Positions 17,734-26,414 of a stretch of 64,000 nucleotides of DNA are shown piece by piece. The notes below the pieces were generated by a model that saw only the letters and a program-made list of their open reading frames with translations, was not told the origin of the DNA and made no database searches. Location: positions 62,001 to 126,000 of the forward strand of contig NZ_JAZDUE010000008.1 of NCBI RefSeq assembly GCF_036350515.1, given 5' to 3'. Source of the DNA: Gordonia prachuapensis. GTDB lineage: Bacteria; Actinomycetota; Actinomycetes; Mycobacteriales; Mycobacteriaceae. Numbering within the stretch: the stretch's first letter is position 1; every line of letters starts with the position of its first letter. A program made the translations under genes and the position numbers.

Positions 17734-18774
17734 ATGCGAGCAACCCTGATGTACGGACCCGGAGACGTTCGAGTCGAGACCGTCGCCGATCCGAAACTCC
17801 ACGAGCCCACCGACGCCATCGTGCGGGTGGTCCAGGCCTGCGTGTGCGGGTCGGACCTGCATCCCTATCACTCGATGGATGCCACCACGGACGGCGTGCC
17901 GATGGGGCATGAGTTCATCGGCGTCATCGAGGAGACCGGGACAGAGGTCTCGTCGCTGGCCAACGGAACACTGGTCATCGGTACCTTCTCCTTCCAGGAC
18001 AACACCTGTGTGTTCTGCCGCGACGGTTTCCAAACCGCCTGCGTCAACGGCGGATTCTTCGGATCGCACGACGTTCCCGGCGCACAAGCGGAGTATGTCC
18101 GGGTGCCGTTCGCCGAGGGCAGCCTGGTGCCGGTGCCCGACGTCTCCGAGCTCAGTGACCTCATCCCGAGTCTGCTCACCCTGTCCGACGTCTATCTCAC
18201 CGGCTATCACGGCGCCCACATGGGTCGTGTCGAGAAGGGCACGACTGTCACCGTCATCGGCGATGGCGCGGTGGGACTTTCGGCCGTGCTGGCATCCCGC
18301 GAACTCGGCGCCGAGCAGATCATCCTGATGGGGCGACACACCGATCGCACCGATCTCGGAAAAGAGTTCGGTGCCACCGACATCGTCGCCGAGCGCGGCG
18401 ACGAGGGCGTGGCCAAGGTGATGGACCTGACCGACGGCGAGGGCAGCCACGTCGTCATCGAAGCAGTCGGTCACATGCCGGCCTACGAGCAGGCGTACGG
18501 CGTCATCCGTCCGGGCGGCATCATCTCGCGGGTGGGCGTGCCCCAATACGAGAAGGCGCCAGTCGGTTTCGGTTCCATCTTCGGAAAGAACGCCGCGGTC
18601 ACCGGCGGTCCGGCGCCGGTGCGCGCGTACATCGACGACGCCATCCCGCTGGTGCTGGAGGGAAAGATCAACCCGGGCAGGGTGTTCGACCAGAGCGTCG
18701 CGCTCGACCAGGTCGCCGACGCCTACACGAAGATGGATTCGCGGGAGGCGCTGAAGGTTCTGGTGAAGCCGTAA
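17734..18774 (+). CDS. Zinc-dependent alcohol dehydrogenase (MDR superfamily)
   Basis: 346 residues. The catalytic zinc site is VCGSDLHPYH, then GHEFIGVIEE; the structural-zinc loop is reduced (TCVFCRDGFQTACVNGG). The Rossmann motif reads VIGDGAVGLSAV. It oxidises or reduces an alcohol/aldehyde with NAD(P). GAGAGGAAACG precedes the ATG. It forms a likely two-gene unit with the aldo/keto reductase. The natural substrate is not evident. Confidence 0.86.
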   Translation: MRATLMYGPGDVRVETVADPKLHEPTDAIVRVVQACVCGSDLHPYHSMDATTDGVPMGHEFIGVIEETGTEVSSLANGTLVIGTFSFQDNTCVFCRDGFQTACVNGGFFGSHDVPGAQAEYVRVPFAEGSLVPVPDVSELSDLIPSLLTLSDVYLTGYHGAHMGRVEKGTTVTVIGDGAVGLSAVLASRELGAEQIILMGRHTDRTDLGKEFGATDIVAERGDEGVAKVMDLTDGEGSHVVIEAVGHMPAYEQAYGVIRPGGIISRVGVPQYEKAPVGFGSIFGKNAAVTGGPAPVRAYIDDAIPLVLEGKINPGRVFDQSVALDQVADAYTKMDSREALKVLVKP

Positions 18775-18837
18775 GGCGACGTCGACGACCAACGAAGCTT
18801 CGCGCGGGGGCTGCGGGAACGCGGGTCGTCCTGGGTG

Positions 18838-18862
18838 CCGCGGGTGGGTTCGGGTCCCGCGG
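18838..18862. terminator. Hairpin between convergent genes
   Basis: CCGCGGG and CCCGCGG pair across an 11-nt loop. A longer arm pair, ACGCGGGTCGTC (18819-18830) with GACGACCCGCGT (18907-18918), encloses it. The site lies between the convergent dehydrogenase and LLM genes. There is no T-run, so it may be a weak or bidirectional terminator. Confidence 0.45.
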
Positions 18863-18931
18863 TTCGTCGGCGGCCCGCGTTACCCGAGTGGGTTCGCGTG
18901 ACCGGCGACGACCCGCGTACAGCTCGCCGTC

Positions 18932-19789
18932 TCAGTCGAGTCGGGGCATCGCAGCGGCGAACAGCTCGATGATCTTCTCGGGTTCCGTGATGCCGGTGGC
19001 GAAGACGTAGGCGGCGGTGAAGCCCAGGCCGGCCATCTCGTTGGCCTTCGCGACGACATCGTCGACAGTGCTGCTCGGGTCGATGGGGAAGATGGTGGTC
19101 TTGTCGATCTCGGCGTAGTCGCGGCCGACATCGTCGCAGTGGCCACGCAGCACCTCGAGCTTGTGGGCGGCGTCCGGCCCGGCGAAGATGTTGCACGCAT
19201 CGGCGTACTGCGCCACGAGGCGCAGCGTCTTCTTCTCGCCGGAACCGCCGATCATCAGATAAGGACTCGGAGTGCTCAGCGCCTGAGGCGAATTGAGTGT
19301 GCGGGTCAGGTGATAGTGCTTGCCGTCGAACGGTTCCTCCGAGCCCGACCACATCTGCCGACAGATCTGCACCGTCTCCTCGAGGCGTTCGAAGCGCTCG
19401 GCGGTCGGCGGGAAGTCAAAGCCTAGACCCTCGGATTCCTCGTCGTTCCACGCCGCCCCGATACCGAGGCCGGCTCTGCCGCCGGACAACACGTTCAGGG
19501 TCGTCACCGCCTTGGCCAAGAGCGCTGGTTCGCGATACGTGACACCCGTGACGAGGGTGTGCAGCAAGGAGTGTTCGGTGTGGGCGGCGATGAAACCGAG
19601 GGCCGAGTAGGCCTCGAGCATGTCGTTCTCGACGGGACCCACGGGCCGGATCTGCCAGAAATGGTCCATGACGCTGATCCGGCGCACCCCGATCGCCTCC
19701 GCGTCGCGAACATGCTTTCGCAGAGCGGGCCCGAGCTCAGGGGCGCCGCCGGTCCAGGTGAAATCAGCGATGTGCAGAGCGAGTTCCAT
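18932..19789 (-). CDS. LLM-class F420-dependent oxidoreductase
   Basis: About 285 residues of the luciferase-like TIM barrel: VRRISVMDHFWQI near the N-terminus, LVTGVTYREPALLAKAVTTLN, the GGRAGLGIGAAWNDEE turn and LMIGGSGEKKTLRLVAQYADACN. These are standard marks of actinobacterial F420-dependent members. I start it at the ATG at 19789 (MELALHIADF) rather than a GTG three codons upstream. It is monocistronic. The reaction is unknown. Confidence 0.85.
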   Translation of the reverse strand: MELALHIADFTWTGGAPELGPALRKHVRDAEAIGVRRISVMDHFWQIRPVGPVENDMLEAYSALGFIAAHTEHSLLHTLVTGVTYREPALLAKAVTTLNVLSGGRAGLGIGAAWNDEESEGLGFDFPPTAERFERLEETVQICRQMWSGSEEPFDGKHYHLTRTLNSPQALSTPSPYLMIGGSGEKKTLRLVAQYADACNIFAGPDAAHKLEVLRGHCDDVGRDYAEIDKTTIFPIDPSSTVDDVVAKANEMAGLGFTAAYVFATGITEPEKIIELFAAAMPRLD

Positions 19790-19958
19790 ACATTCCACGC
19801 TACGGCTCGCGATCCGCGCGAGGGGGGTTCTGTCAGTACCCGGAACTACGGTGCGCGCCGTCGCGCGTCGGACACTTCCCTCGTCGCCTGTCGACGTTTA
19901 CCCTGGTCAGTGACGTGACCGGTCGCCGGTGACCGGTCCTGATCGGATCGAGGTACCG

Positions 19959-20387
19959 ATGAGAATCTCGGACATTCTGCGACACAAGGGCTCCGACGTC
20001 GCATCGGTCGGACCTGATACGTCGATGCCCGACCTGATCGCCCTGATGCACGACCGGAATATCGGCGCCGTCGTGGTGACCGACGCGGACCGCGCCGTCG
20101 GCATCGTCTCCGAGCGCGACGTGATGCGGGGTCTGCGCAACCGCGGTGCCGCGCTACTCGATGCGTCGGCGGGCGACATCATGACCACAACCGTCCAATT
20201 CTGCGACCCCCAGGACACCGTCGACTCACTGGCCGAGACGATGACCGAACGACGTATCCGCCACATCCCGGTCCTCGAGGACGGGCGACTCGCGGGCATC
20301 GTCAGTATCGGTGATGTGGTGAAGAGCCGTATCACGCAACTCGAAGAGGACCGTCAGCAGCTCGAGTCATACATCGTTCAAGGCTGA
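19959..20387 (+). CDS. CBS-domain pair protein
   Basis: 142 residues made of two CBS domains: MRISDILRHKGSDVASVGP to GIVSERDVMRGL, then AGDIMTTTVQFCDPQDT to AGIVSIGDVVKSRI, ending in a charged helix. Such pairs bind adenine nucleotides and act as energy or redox sensors. ATG 19959 has GAGG six bases upstream. Its last 21 bp overlap the end of the convergent transporter gene. Confidence 0.85.
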   Translation: MRISDILRHKGSDVASVGPDTSMPDLIALMHDRNIGAVVVTDADRAVGIVSERDVMRGLRNRGAALLDASAGDIMTTTVQFCDPQDTVDSLAETMTERRIRHIPVLEDGRLAGIVSIGDVVKSRITQLEEDRQQLESYIVQG

Positions 20388-21632
20388 ATCTCGCGGGTGC
20401 GACAGCGCCTTCGGCCGGCAGATGAACGCGGTGATCACCACGACGCCGGCGCCGAGCGCAAAGGCGAAGTGCGCGGAGAACAGGTCTGCGCTGCCGCCGA
20501 GCAGTGCGGCGGCAAGCGGTCGGGATCCGACGAAGCCGACCATCCACAACGCCATGATGCGGCCGCGAAGCGCCTCCGGTGCGCGTTGCTGCACCACTGT
20601 GCTGAGGCCGGTCATCGCGACACCGAAACCGCATCCTGCGACGGCGAATCCGAGCATGGCCAGTCCGACGTTCGAACTCACCGCGAGCAGTCCGTTGCCG
20701 AGGGCGAGTGCGCACAGACCGATCGAGGCGGTGGTCGGTGCGCTCGGTCGACCACGCAGTGCGGCGAGGAGCGCGAGGGAGATCGCCGCCCCGACGCCGA
20801 ACGCCGCAGACAGTTGCCCCACGAGTTGCGCCCCGCCACCGACCTCCTCGGCCATCGACGGCGCGAGTGTGATCGCCGGATCGGACGCGAAGCCGACGGT
20901 CGCGACCGCGATGAGGGCGAACAACAGCGGCCGGTCCTGCCACACGTGACGAAGCGCGACGCGTACCCGGAAGTCCTGGCCGGCCTTGCGTGGTGCCGGG
21001 CGCGGAAACCGCACCACCGCGAGCATCACCGCGAAAGCGAGGCTCAGCGCCGCGCTCACGCCGAAGGCCCACGCGGGTCCGACGTGCGCCGCGATGAACG
21101 CACCGGTGATCGGACCGACGATGCGGCCGATTGTCATCGGCACGGAGTTCAGCGCCATCGCGGTGGGCAGTTCGCCGGTTCGGATCAGGCTCGGAACGAT
21201 CGACTGCATGGCCGGACCGCCGACGACGAATCCGATGCCCACGACGAACGAACCGATGAGGACGACGGCGGTCACCGCACTCGGCCCGGCATCGTGCAGG
21301 ACCGCCAGCAGCACCGCGATCGCTCCGGAACCGATGGCGCACAACACTCTTCCGATGATGACCTGACGTGCCGGGTCGCCGCGGTCGGCCCACTTGCCGC
21401 TCGTCGGACTGAGGATCAGCTGCGGCCCGAACTGGACCACCCCGACCAGACCGACCATCAGCGCGGAGCCGGTGGCGTCGAAGATCACCAGCGCGGCGAC
21501 AAGACTGTGTGTCCAAACGCCGATGACCGACAGCATCTTTCCCCAGAACAGGGTGCCGAACAGGCGGTCCACCAGCAGGGGAAGGGGGCCGCGTGGGGAG
21601 ACTTCGGGATGTGGTCGTGTCTGGGTGGTCAT
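20367..21632 (-). CDS. MFS efflux transporter (MFS_3/EntS-like)
   Basis: 421 residues and about 12 membrane helices, beginning with LFGTLFWGKMLSVIGVWTHSLVAAL. The loop 2-3 motif is GKWADRGDPARQV and a second one is APEALRGRIMALWM, the pattern of the MFS_3 drug or siderophore exporters. Its start overlaps the marR stop by 4 bp (ATGA), so transporter and regulator form one operon. Confidence 0.85.
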   Translation of the reverse strand: MTTQTRPHPEVSPRGPLPLLVDRLFGTLFWGKMLSVIGVWTHSLVAALVIFDATGSALMVGLVGVVQFGPQLILSPTSGKWADRGDPARQVIIGRVLCAIGSGAIAVLLAVLHDAGPSAVTAVVLIGSFVVGIGFVVGGPAMQSIVPSLIRTGELPTAMALNSVPMTIGRIVGPITGAFIAAHVGPAWAFGVSAALSLAFAVMLAVVRFPRPAPRKAGQDFRVRVALRHVWQDRPLLFALIAVATVGFASDPAITLAPSMAEEVGGGAQLVGQLSAAFGVGAAISLALLAALRGRPSAPTTASIGLCALALGNGLLAVSSNVGLAMLGFAVAGCGFGVAMTGLSTVVQQRAPEALRGRIMALWMVGFVGSRPLAAALLGGSADLFSAHFAFALGAGVVVITAFICRPKALSHPRDSALNDV

Positions 21633-22099
21633 GCGGTCGGCGTCCGCTCGAGATCGTCCCCGAGGCGTTCCAGCAATGAGATCAGCTTTCGCACATCGTC
21701 ATCCGACCAATGCGCGACGGTGTCGGCCATCATCTGATGGCGTCGCTGGGTGATCCGTGCCAACTCGTCGCGGCCGGCATCCGTCAGGGTCAGGTCGCAG
21801 CGCCGCTGGTCGGATGCGGACGGAGATTTGGCCATCAGGCCGGCGGACACCAGGCCTGCGACGGTACGACTGGCCGTCGAGTGCTCGACCGCCATGTGGT
21901 CGGCGACGTCGCTGACCGACGCGCCCGCGCCGGCGCTCTGGCGTTGCTCTACGGCCCGCAGCGCACGCACCGTGGAGATCGAGGTGGTGCCGTCGCCCCC
22001 GGCGAGAATGCGGCGCCGCCAACTGGGTCGTTGCCGGACCTGCTGGATGCGGGTGAGCGCATCGTCGAGCGTGTCGGGGAGCGAAGGGGCGTCGGGCAC
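21629..22099 (-). CDS. MarR-family regulator of the efflux transporter
   Basis: About 156 residues with a winged helix (SVSDVADHMAVEHSTASRTVAGLV) and the wing SDQRRCDLTLTDAGRDEL of MarR proteins. The frame stays open to an ATG at 22177, but GTG at 22099 gives the usual length and lies just behind a palindrome (22102-22122) that looks like its own operator. Translationally coupled to the transporter, it is most simply its autoregulated repressor. Confidence 0.83.
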   Translation of the reverse strand: MPDAPSLPDTLDDALTRIQQVRQRPSWRRRILAGGDGTTSISTVRALRAVEQRQSAGAGASVSDVADHMAVEHSTASRTVAGLVSAGLMAKSPSASDQRRCDLTLTDAGRDELARITQRRHQMMADTVAHWSDDDVRKLISLLERLGDDLERTPTA

Positions 22100-22101
22100 A
22101 G

Positions 22102-22122
22102 ATGTATGTGTAGCACATGCAT
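22102..22122. promoter_or_regulatory. MarR operator candidate
   Basis: ATGTATGTG-TAG-CACATGCAT is a 9-3-9 inverted repeat with one mismatched pair, ending three bases before the marR start codon. It is AT-rich against its surroundings and of the size typical for MarR binding sites. Binding would block transcription of marR and the transporter gene. Confidence 0.6.
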
Positions 22123-22180
22123 ATAAGAAGTTCGAAATGCTAACGGTCGCTCGCGGGGGTCCTCGGAGGTCACGCATACG

Positions 22181-22218
22181 ACTGTCGGAGGGACCCCTGC
22201 GCGGGCCCCTCCGACAGT
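22181..22218. terminator. Hairpin after the shikimate transporter gene
   Basis: ACTGTCGGAGGG and CCCTCCGACAGT form a perfect 12-bp stem around a 14-nt loop, 17 bp beyond the stop of the minus-strand transporter gene. No long T-run follows. It separates the aroE-transporter unit from the marR operon. Confidence 0.65.
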
Positions 22219-22234
22219 CGGCGACATCTCTGAG

Positions 22235-23578
22235 CTACTGGTGCGCCAACTCCTTGAGCTCCGGCGCGACCCGACCACCGAGCTCGGCCGTCGGCACGTC
22301 CTTGGTCTCGCGGGCGGTCAGTGCAGCGCCGGCCGAGATGAGGCAGATGACCGCGGTGAACACGCTGATGACCACCCAGCCACCTTCGCGGACGCCGCCG
22401 AGGGCGGTCACGATCGACGGGGCGAACCCGGCCATCAGGAAGCCCAGCTGCGTGCCGATCGCCATGCCGGAGAAGCGGACCTCGGTGGAGAACATCTCGC
22501 CGTAGAACGACGGCCACACCGCGTTCGCGGCGCCATAGCCGCAGGAGAACGTGGCCACCGCGAGGACGAACGTCATCAGGTGGTTACCGTCCGTCATCGA
22601 CAGCATGTAGAAGGGCATCAGCACCGCCGACGACAGTGCGCCGTAGATGAACACGGGCTTGCGTCCGATCCGGTCGGCGAGCATGCCGAAGAACGGCTGG
22701 GTGAGGAGCGCGAACACGTTGGCGACCACGACCAGCCACAGGGTGATGTCGGTGTCGAGGCCGACCTCTTCGCCGTAGGCGAGGGCGAGATTGGCGAAAA
22801 CCGTTGAGACGGCTGCGATGAACGCACACAGGATCACCCGCAGCACGGCGCGCCACTCGTAGCGGATCAGCGGCACGAGCGGCATCTTCGCGATGGTTCC
22901 GGCCTCTTTGGCCTCGGTGAACTGCGGTGTCTCGTGCAGCTGACGACGGATGAAGTAGGCGACCACCACGACGACGGCCGACAGCCAGAACGGAACACGC
23001 CAGCCCCAGGTGTACTTCGCCTCGTCGGGCAGCGCCATGAACGGAATCATGATGAGCGAGGCCAGAATCAGCCCGCCCTGCGTGCCGGTCAGCGTCCATG
23101 ACGTGAAGAAGGCGCGTTGATGATCGGGGGAGTGCTCCAGCGTCAGCGAACTGGCGCCGGCCTGCTCACCGGCGGCCGAGAGTCCCTGCATGAGGCGGCA
23201 CAGCACGAGCAGCACGGGTGCCAGCCAGCCGATGGTGTCGAAGCTGGGCAGGCAGCCGATGATGAAGGTGGACAGGCCCATCAGCACGAGGGTGAACATC
23301 AACACTCGTTGCCGTCCGATGCGATCGCCGAAGTGTCCGAGGATGACCGCGCCGACCGGGCGGGCGATGTAGGCGAAACCGAATGTCGCAAACGACATCA
23401 CCAACGATGCCTCGTTGTCCGAGGGGAAGAACACGTGCGGGAAGATCAGCGCGGCTGCGGTACCGAAGAGGAAGAAGTCGTAGTACTCGACGGCGCTGCC
23501 CATGAAGCTGGCCAGGGCTGCGCGTTTCGGCGTTCGTTCCGGAGTGGACTCCGGTTGGGGTACGGCGGTTGAGGTCAT
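22235..23578 (-). CDS. MFS metabolite:H+ symporter, shikimate-transporter-like (MHS family)
   Basis: 447 residues, about 12 helices. It starts with ASFMGSAVEYYDFFLFGTAA, the MHS signature helix, followed by RPVGAVILGHFGDRIGRQRVL; a second loop motif is GMLADRIGRKPVF. ShiA and related symporters import shikimate and other organic acids. AAAGGAG lies 7 bases before the ATG, and the gene follows the dehydrogenase by 39 bp. The pair suggests uptake and use of shikimate or quinate. Confidence 0.87.
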   Translation of the reverse strand: MTSTAVPQPESTPERTPKRAALASFMGSAVEYYDFFLFGTAAALIFPHVFFPSDNEASLVMSFATFGFAYIARPVGAVILGHFGDRIGRQRVLMFTLVLMGLSTFIIGCLPSFDTIGWLAPVLLVLCRLMQGLSAAGEQAGASSLTLEHSPDHQRAFFTSWTLTGTQGGLILASLIMIPFMALPDEAKYTWGWRVPFWLSAVVVVVAYFIRRQLHETPQFTEAKEAGTIAKMPLVPLIRYEWRAVLRVILCAFIAAVSTVFANLALAYGEEVGLDTDITLWLVVVANVFALLTQPFFGMLADRIGRKPVFIYGALSSAVLMPFYMLSMTDGNHLMTFVLAVATFSCGYGAANAVWPSFYGEMFSTEVRFSGMAIGTQLGFLMAGFAPSIVTALGGVREGGWVVISVFTAVICLISAGAALTARETKDVPTAELGGRVAPELKELAHQ

Positions 23579-23617
23579 GCGGGGACTCCTTTGTCTGATT
23601 CTGCTCGGCGGTCGAGG

Positions 23618-24493
23618 TCAGCGGGCGCGGTTTTCGACCGTCTGGCGGAAATGGCGGGACATGCGATCGGCGTCGGGAGAGATCCCGGTGATCAGGGCGA
23701 AGGCGTCGACGGCCTGATGGACGGCCATGCGCCCGCCGTCGAGGGTGCGGCAGCCGGCCGCATGCGCGGCTTGCAGCATTTCGGTGTCCAGGGGGCGGTA
23801 CACGATGTCCGCCACCCAGAGGTCGGGGTGCAGCAGCGCCGGGTCGAATGCGACACCGGGATGCTCGGCCATGCCGGTCGGCGTGGCGTGGACGACACCG
23901 TCGCTGTCGGGCAGGAGGACCGAGAGCTTGTCGAACGACGACGCGTCGACCTGGGCCGCGGGGTGGCGCTGCGTGAGTTCCCGTGCGAGCGACGAGGCGC
24001 GATCGACGTCGAGGTCGACGACGGTCAGGTGTCGGCAGCCCAGTCGCAGCAGCGCATCGGCGACCGCGGTGCCCGCACCGCCGGCCCCGATGAGCACGAC
24101 GGTGTCCAGATCGGCGTCCGGCAACCCCTCGGTGAACCCGTGCGCGAATCCGGTGGTGTCGGTGTTGTGTCCGACGGTGCCGTCATCGGTGAACAGCACG
24201 GTGTTCACGGCGCCCAGCTGCTGCGCGACGGGATCGATCCGGTCGAGGTGGCGCAGCACGATCTGCTTGCACGGGTGGGTCACGTTGACCGCGTCGAACC
24301 CGAGTGCCCGGGCCCAGCCCAGAACCTCACCGATGCGATCGGGTGCGATGTCGAGCGCGGCGAGGTCGATGGGCCGGTAGACGTAGTCGAGCCCCTGGGC
24401 GCGGCCCTCGGCCATGTGCATCGCCGGGGTCAGGGAAGGCCCGACGCCGGTGCCGATGAGGCCGACGAGGTGGCTGGATGTGCGGGTGGTCAT
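23618..24493 (-). CDS. Shikimate/quinate dehydrogenase (AroE family)
   Basis: About 291 residues. The substrate site is seen in GTGVGPSLTPAMHMA (the usual GxPxxHSxSPxxHN, altered), FDAVNVTHPCKQ with catalytic Lys, and GHNTDTTGF; the NAD(P) site is IGAGGAGTAVADAL, and the C-terminus has LDGGRMAVHQAVDAF. The SPSxHN and NVTxPxK changes match the catabolic quinate/shikimate dehydrogenases of Actinobacteria better than the biosynthetic enzyme. ATG 24493 has GGAG upstream. A strong operator-like inverted repeat lies 18 bp before it. Confidence 0.85.
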   Translation of the reverse strand: MTTRTSSHLVGLIGTGVGPSLTPAMHMAEGRAQGLDYVYRPIDLAALDIAPDRIGEVLGWARALGFDAVNVTHPCKQIVLRHLDRIDPVAQQLGAVNTVLFTDDGTVGHNTDTTGFAHGFTEGLPDADLDTVVLIGAGGAGTAVADALLRLGCRHLTVVDLDVDRASSLARELTQRHPAAQVDASSFDKLSVLLPDSDGVVHATPTGMAEHPGVAFDPALLHPDLWVADIVYRPLDTEMLQAAHAAGCRTLDGGRMAVHQAVDAFALITGISPDADRMSRHFRQTVENRAR

Positions 24494-24510
24494 ACTCGGT
24501 CTCCGTAATG

Positions 24511-24530
24511 TACGAACTAGTACGTTCGTA
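24511..24530. promoter_or_regulatory. TetR operator candidate before the shikimate dehydrogenase gene
   Basis: TACGAAC-TAGTAC-GTTCGTA is a perfect 7-6-7 inverted repeat in the promoter of the dehydrogenase-transporter unit. The tetR gene lies just upstream on the same strand. Symmetry, AT content and position fit a TetR-family repressor site. Confidence 0.65.
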
Positions 24531-24678
24531 AAAGTAGAGCACTGTGGTCCGCATCGCGTCAAGGGGAAATGTGTGATCGGGCTCTCCGCGGCCGGGGTCT
24601 CCGAGGGTGCATACCCGCGAAGGGAAGACCGTGCTGCGGTGCCGCGACCTGGCGCTGAGACCTGGCGGCTAGCTGGTG

Positions 24679-25353
24679 CTACGGGCGGTTGGTGAGCCAG
24701 CCGACGACGACGTCGCCGATCATGTGCCGCAGGTGTGCACGCTGCGATGTGTCGGCCAGGTCGACGTCGAAGAGGTAGCCGAACGTGTACTTGTTGGCGA
24801 CCTGGAACACGCAGTACGAACTGATCACCAGGTGGACGTCGAGCGCGCTGACGTCATCGCGGAATACGCCGGCCTCGCGCCCGTCGCGCAAGATCTCGTC
24901 GAGCAGCGAGGTCGCGGGTGCGGACAGCTGCGGGAGGTCGGCGAGTCGCCGGATGAACTCGCCGCGGTGGATGTTCTCGATCGACACGAGCCGGATGAAC
25001 TCGTCGTGGGCGATGTGGTGATCGAAGGTCACCTCGGCCAGCCGCCGCACGGCCTCGACCGGATTCTTGTGATTGACCTGCAGTTTTTGCTCTGCGTCGC
25101 GGATACCGCGATAGGCCTTCTCCAGCACGGCGAGGTAGAGCTGTTCCTTGCCGCCGAAGTAGTAATAGATCATCCGCTTCGTCGTCCGGGTGCGCTCGGC
25201 GATCACATCGACACGGGCGCCCGAGTAGCCCGACTCGGCGAACACCTCAGTCGCCACGGCCAGCAACTCACTGCGCGTGCGCTCGGCGTCGCGCTGGAGT
25301 TCGGATTTCGGCTTGGCGGCCACGTCGGCTGACTCTACTGGCAAATCCGACAT
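24679..25353 (-). CDS. TetR-family regulator of the shikimate unit
   Basis: About 224 residues with a classical TetR helix-turn-helix (about residues 25-70: VFAESGYSGARVDVIAERTR then YYYFGGKEQLYLAVLEKAYR) and a helical ligand domain. Start ATG 25353 gives a charged leader of about 20 residues. It lies 185 bp upstream of the dehydrogenase gene. The palindrome in that gap is the likely target. The effector is probably shikimate, quinate or a product. Confidence 0.84.
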   Translation of the reverse strand: MSDLPVESADVAAKPKSELQRDAERTRSELLAVATEVFAESGYSGARVDVIAERTRTTKRMIYYYFGGKEQLYLAVLEKAYRGIRDAEQKLQVNHKNPVEAVRRLAEVTFDHHIAHDEFIRLVSIENIHRGEFIRRLADLPQLSAPATSLLDEILRDGREAGVFRDDVSALDVHLVISSYCVFQVANKYTFGYLFDVDLADTSQRAHLRHMIGDVVVGWLTNRP

Positions 25354-25449
25354 CGGTTCAGGCGGATCCCGGGTCCGACTCACGAATCGGTACATTGCGG
25401 GCGGGTCATTCCGGGTAATGGACGCCGTCATGACCGGCACAATGGCGCC

Positions 25450-26409
25450 ATGATCCGGATGGCCACGATCGGCACGAGTTCCATCACCCGCACCTTCCTG
25501 GACGCGGCATCGGCAGTGGACGACGTCGACGTCACCACCGTGTACTCGCGCGACGCGGACCGGGCCGCGGCGTTCGCCTCCGAGACGGCGATCGCCGGAT
25601 CCAGCGATGATCTCGACGGTCTGCTCGCCTCGTCGACGATCGACGCGGTCTACGTCGCCTCGCCCAACGGCATCCACGCCGAGCAGGCGATGCGGGCGGT
25701 GCGCGCGGGCAAGCATGTGCTGCTGGAGAAACCGGCGGTGCCGACCACGGCGGAGTTCACCGCGCTCGTCGACCACGCCCGCGACCACGGCGTCGTCGTG
25801 CTCGAGGGCATGCGCAACGTCCACGACCCGGCGCTGCACGCGATCAAGGATCTGATCGGGTCGCTCGGGCCGGTGCGACGTGCCTCCTTCTCCTATTGTC
25901 AGCGGTCCGCGCGCTACGACAAGGTGCTCGCCGGGGAGCGGGTCAACATCTTCGATCCGGCGCTTGCCGGCGGTGCGTTGATGGACCTCGGTGTGTACAC
26001 GATCGCAGCCATGGTCGAGTTCTTCGGCAAACCGCGGCTGGTTGCCGGGGCATCGGTGCCGATCGCCGGTGGGGCGGATGGTGCGGGTAGCGCGCTGGCG
26101 GTGTACGACGGGCTCGTCGTCGACCTCTCGTACTCCAAGATCTCCGCGTCACAGCGGCCGGACGAGATCCAGGGCGAACTCGGGACGCTGACGTTCGACC
26201 ATGTGGCCCAACCGACCGTCGCCCAGATCCGGCTACACGACGGCACGGTCACCGACCACAGCTTCGACGGTCCGGCGAACAACATGGTCCACGAGATCCG
26301 CAAATTCGCCGCGATCGTCGGTGGCACAGCCGATCCCACGGCTGACCACGAGCGGACGGCCGGCGTGCTCGACGTGGTCGAGATGATCGGTCAGGCGCAG
26401 GTGGGCTGA
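25450..26409 (+). CDS. Gfo/Idh/MocA-family oxidoreductase
   Basis: 319 residues: an N-terminal Rossmann domain (MATIGTSSITRTFLDAA) with the family EKPA motif (VLLEKPAVP) whose Lys is catalytic, and a C-terminal beta-sheet domain with GGALMDLGVYTI, where the usual GGxxxDxGxH ends in Tyr. It oxidises or reduces sugars, inositols or dihydrodiols with NAD(P). CACAAT ends 6 nt before the ATG, so the transcript may be leaderless. It is convergent with the following regulator gene, 5 bp away. Confidence 0.86.
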   Translation: MIRMATIGTSSITRTFLDAASAVDDVDVTTVYSRDADRAAAFASETAIAGSSDDLDGLLASSTIDAVYVASPNGIHAEQAMRAVRAGKHVLLEKPAVPTTAEFTALVDHARDHGVVVLEGMRNVHDPALHAIKDLIGSLGPVRRASFSYCQRSARYDKVLAGERVNIFDPALAGGALMDLGVYTIAAMVEFFGKPRLVAGASVPIAGGADGAGSALAVYDGLVVDLSYSKISASQRPDEIQGELGTLTFDHVAQPTVAQIRLHDGTVTDHSFDGPANNMVHEIRKFAAIVGGTADPTADHERTAGVLDVVEMIGQAQVG

Positions 26410-26414
26410 GCCGC

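Noticed and set aside
20397..21737. 446-codon plus-strand open frame
   Set aside because: Antisense to the MFS efflux gene, whose motifs and helices are clear. The product is Arg/Asp/His-rich shadow sequence.
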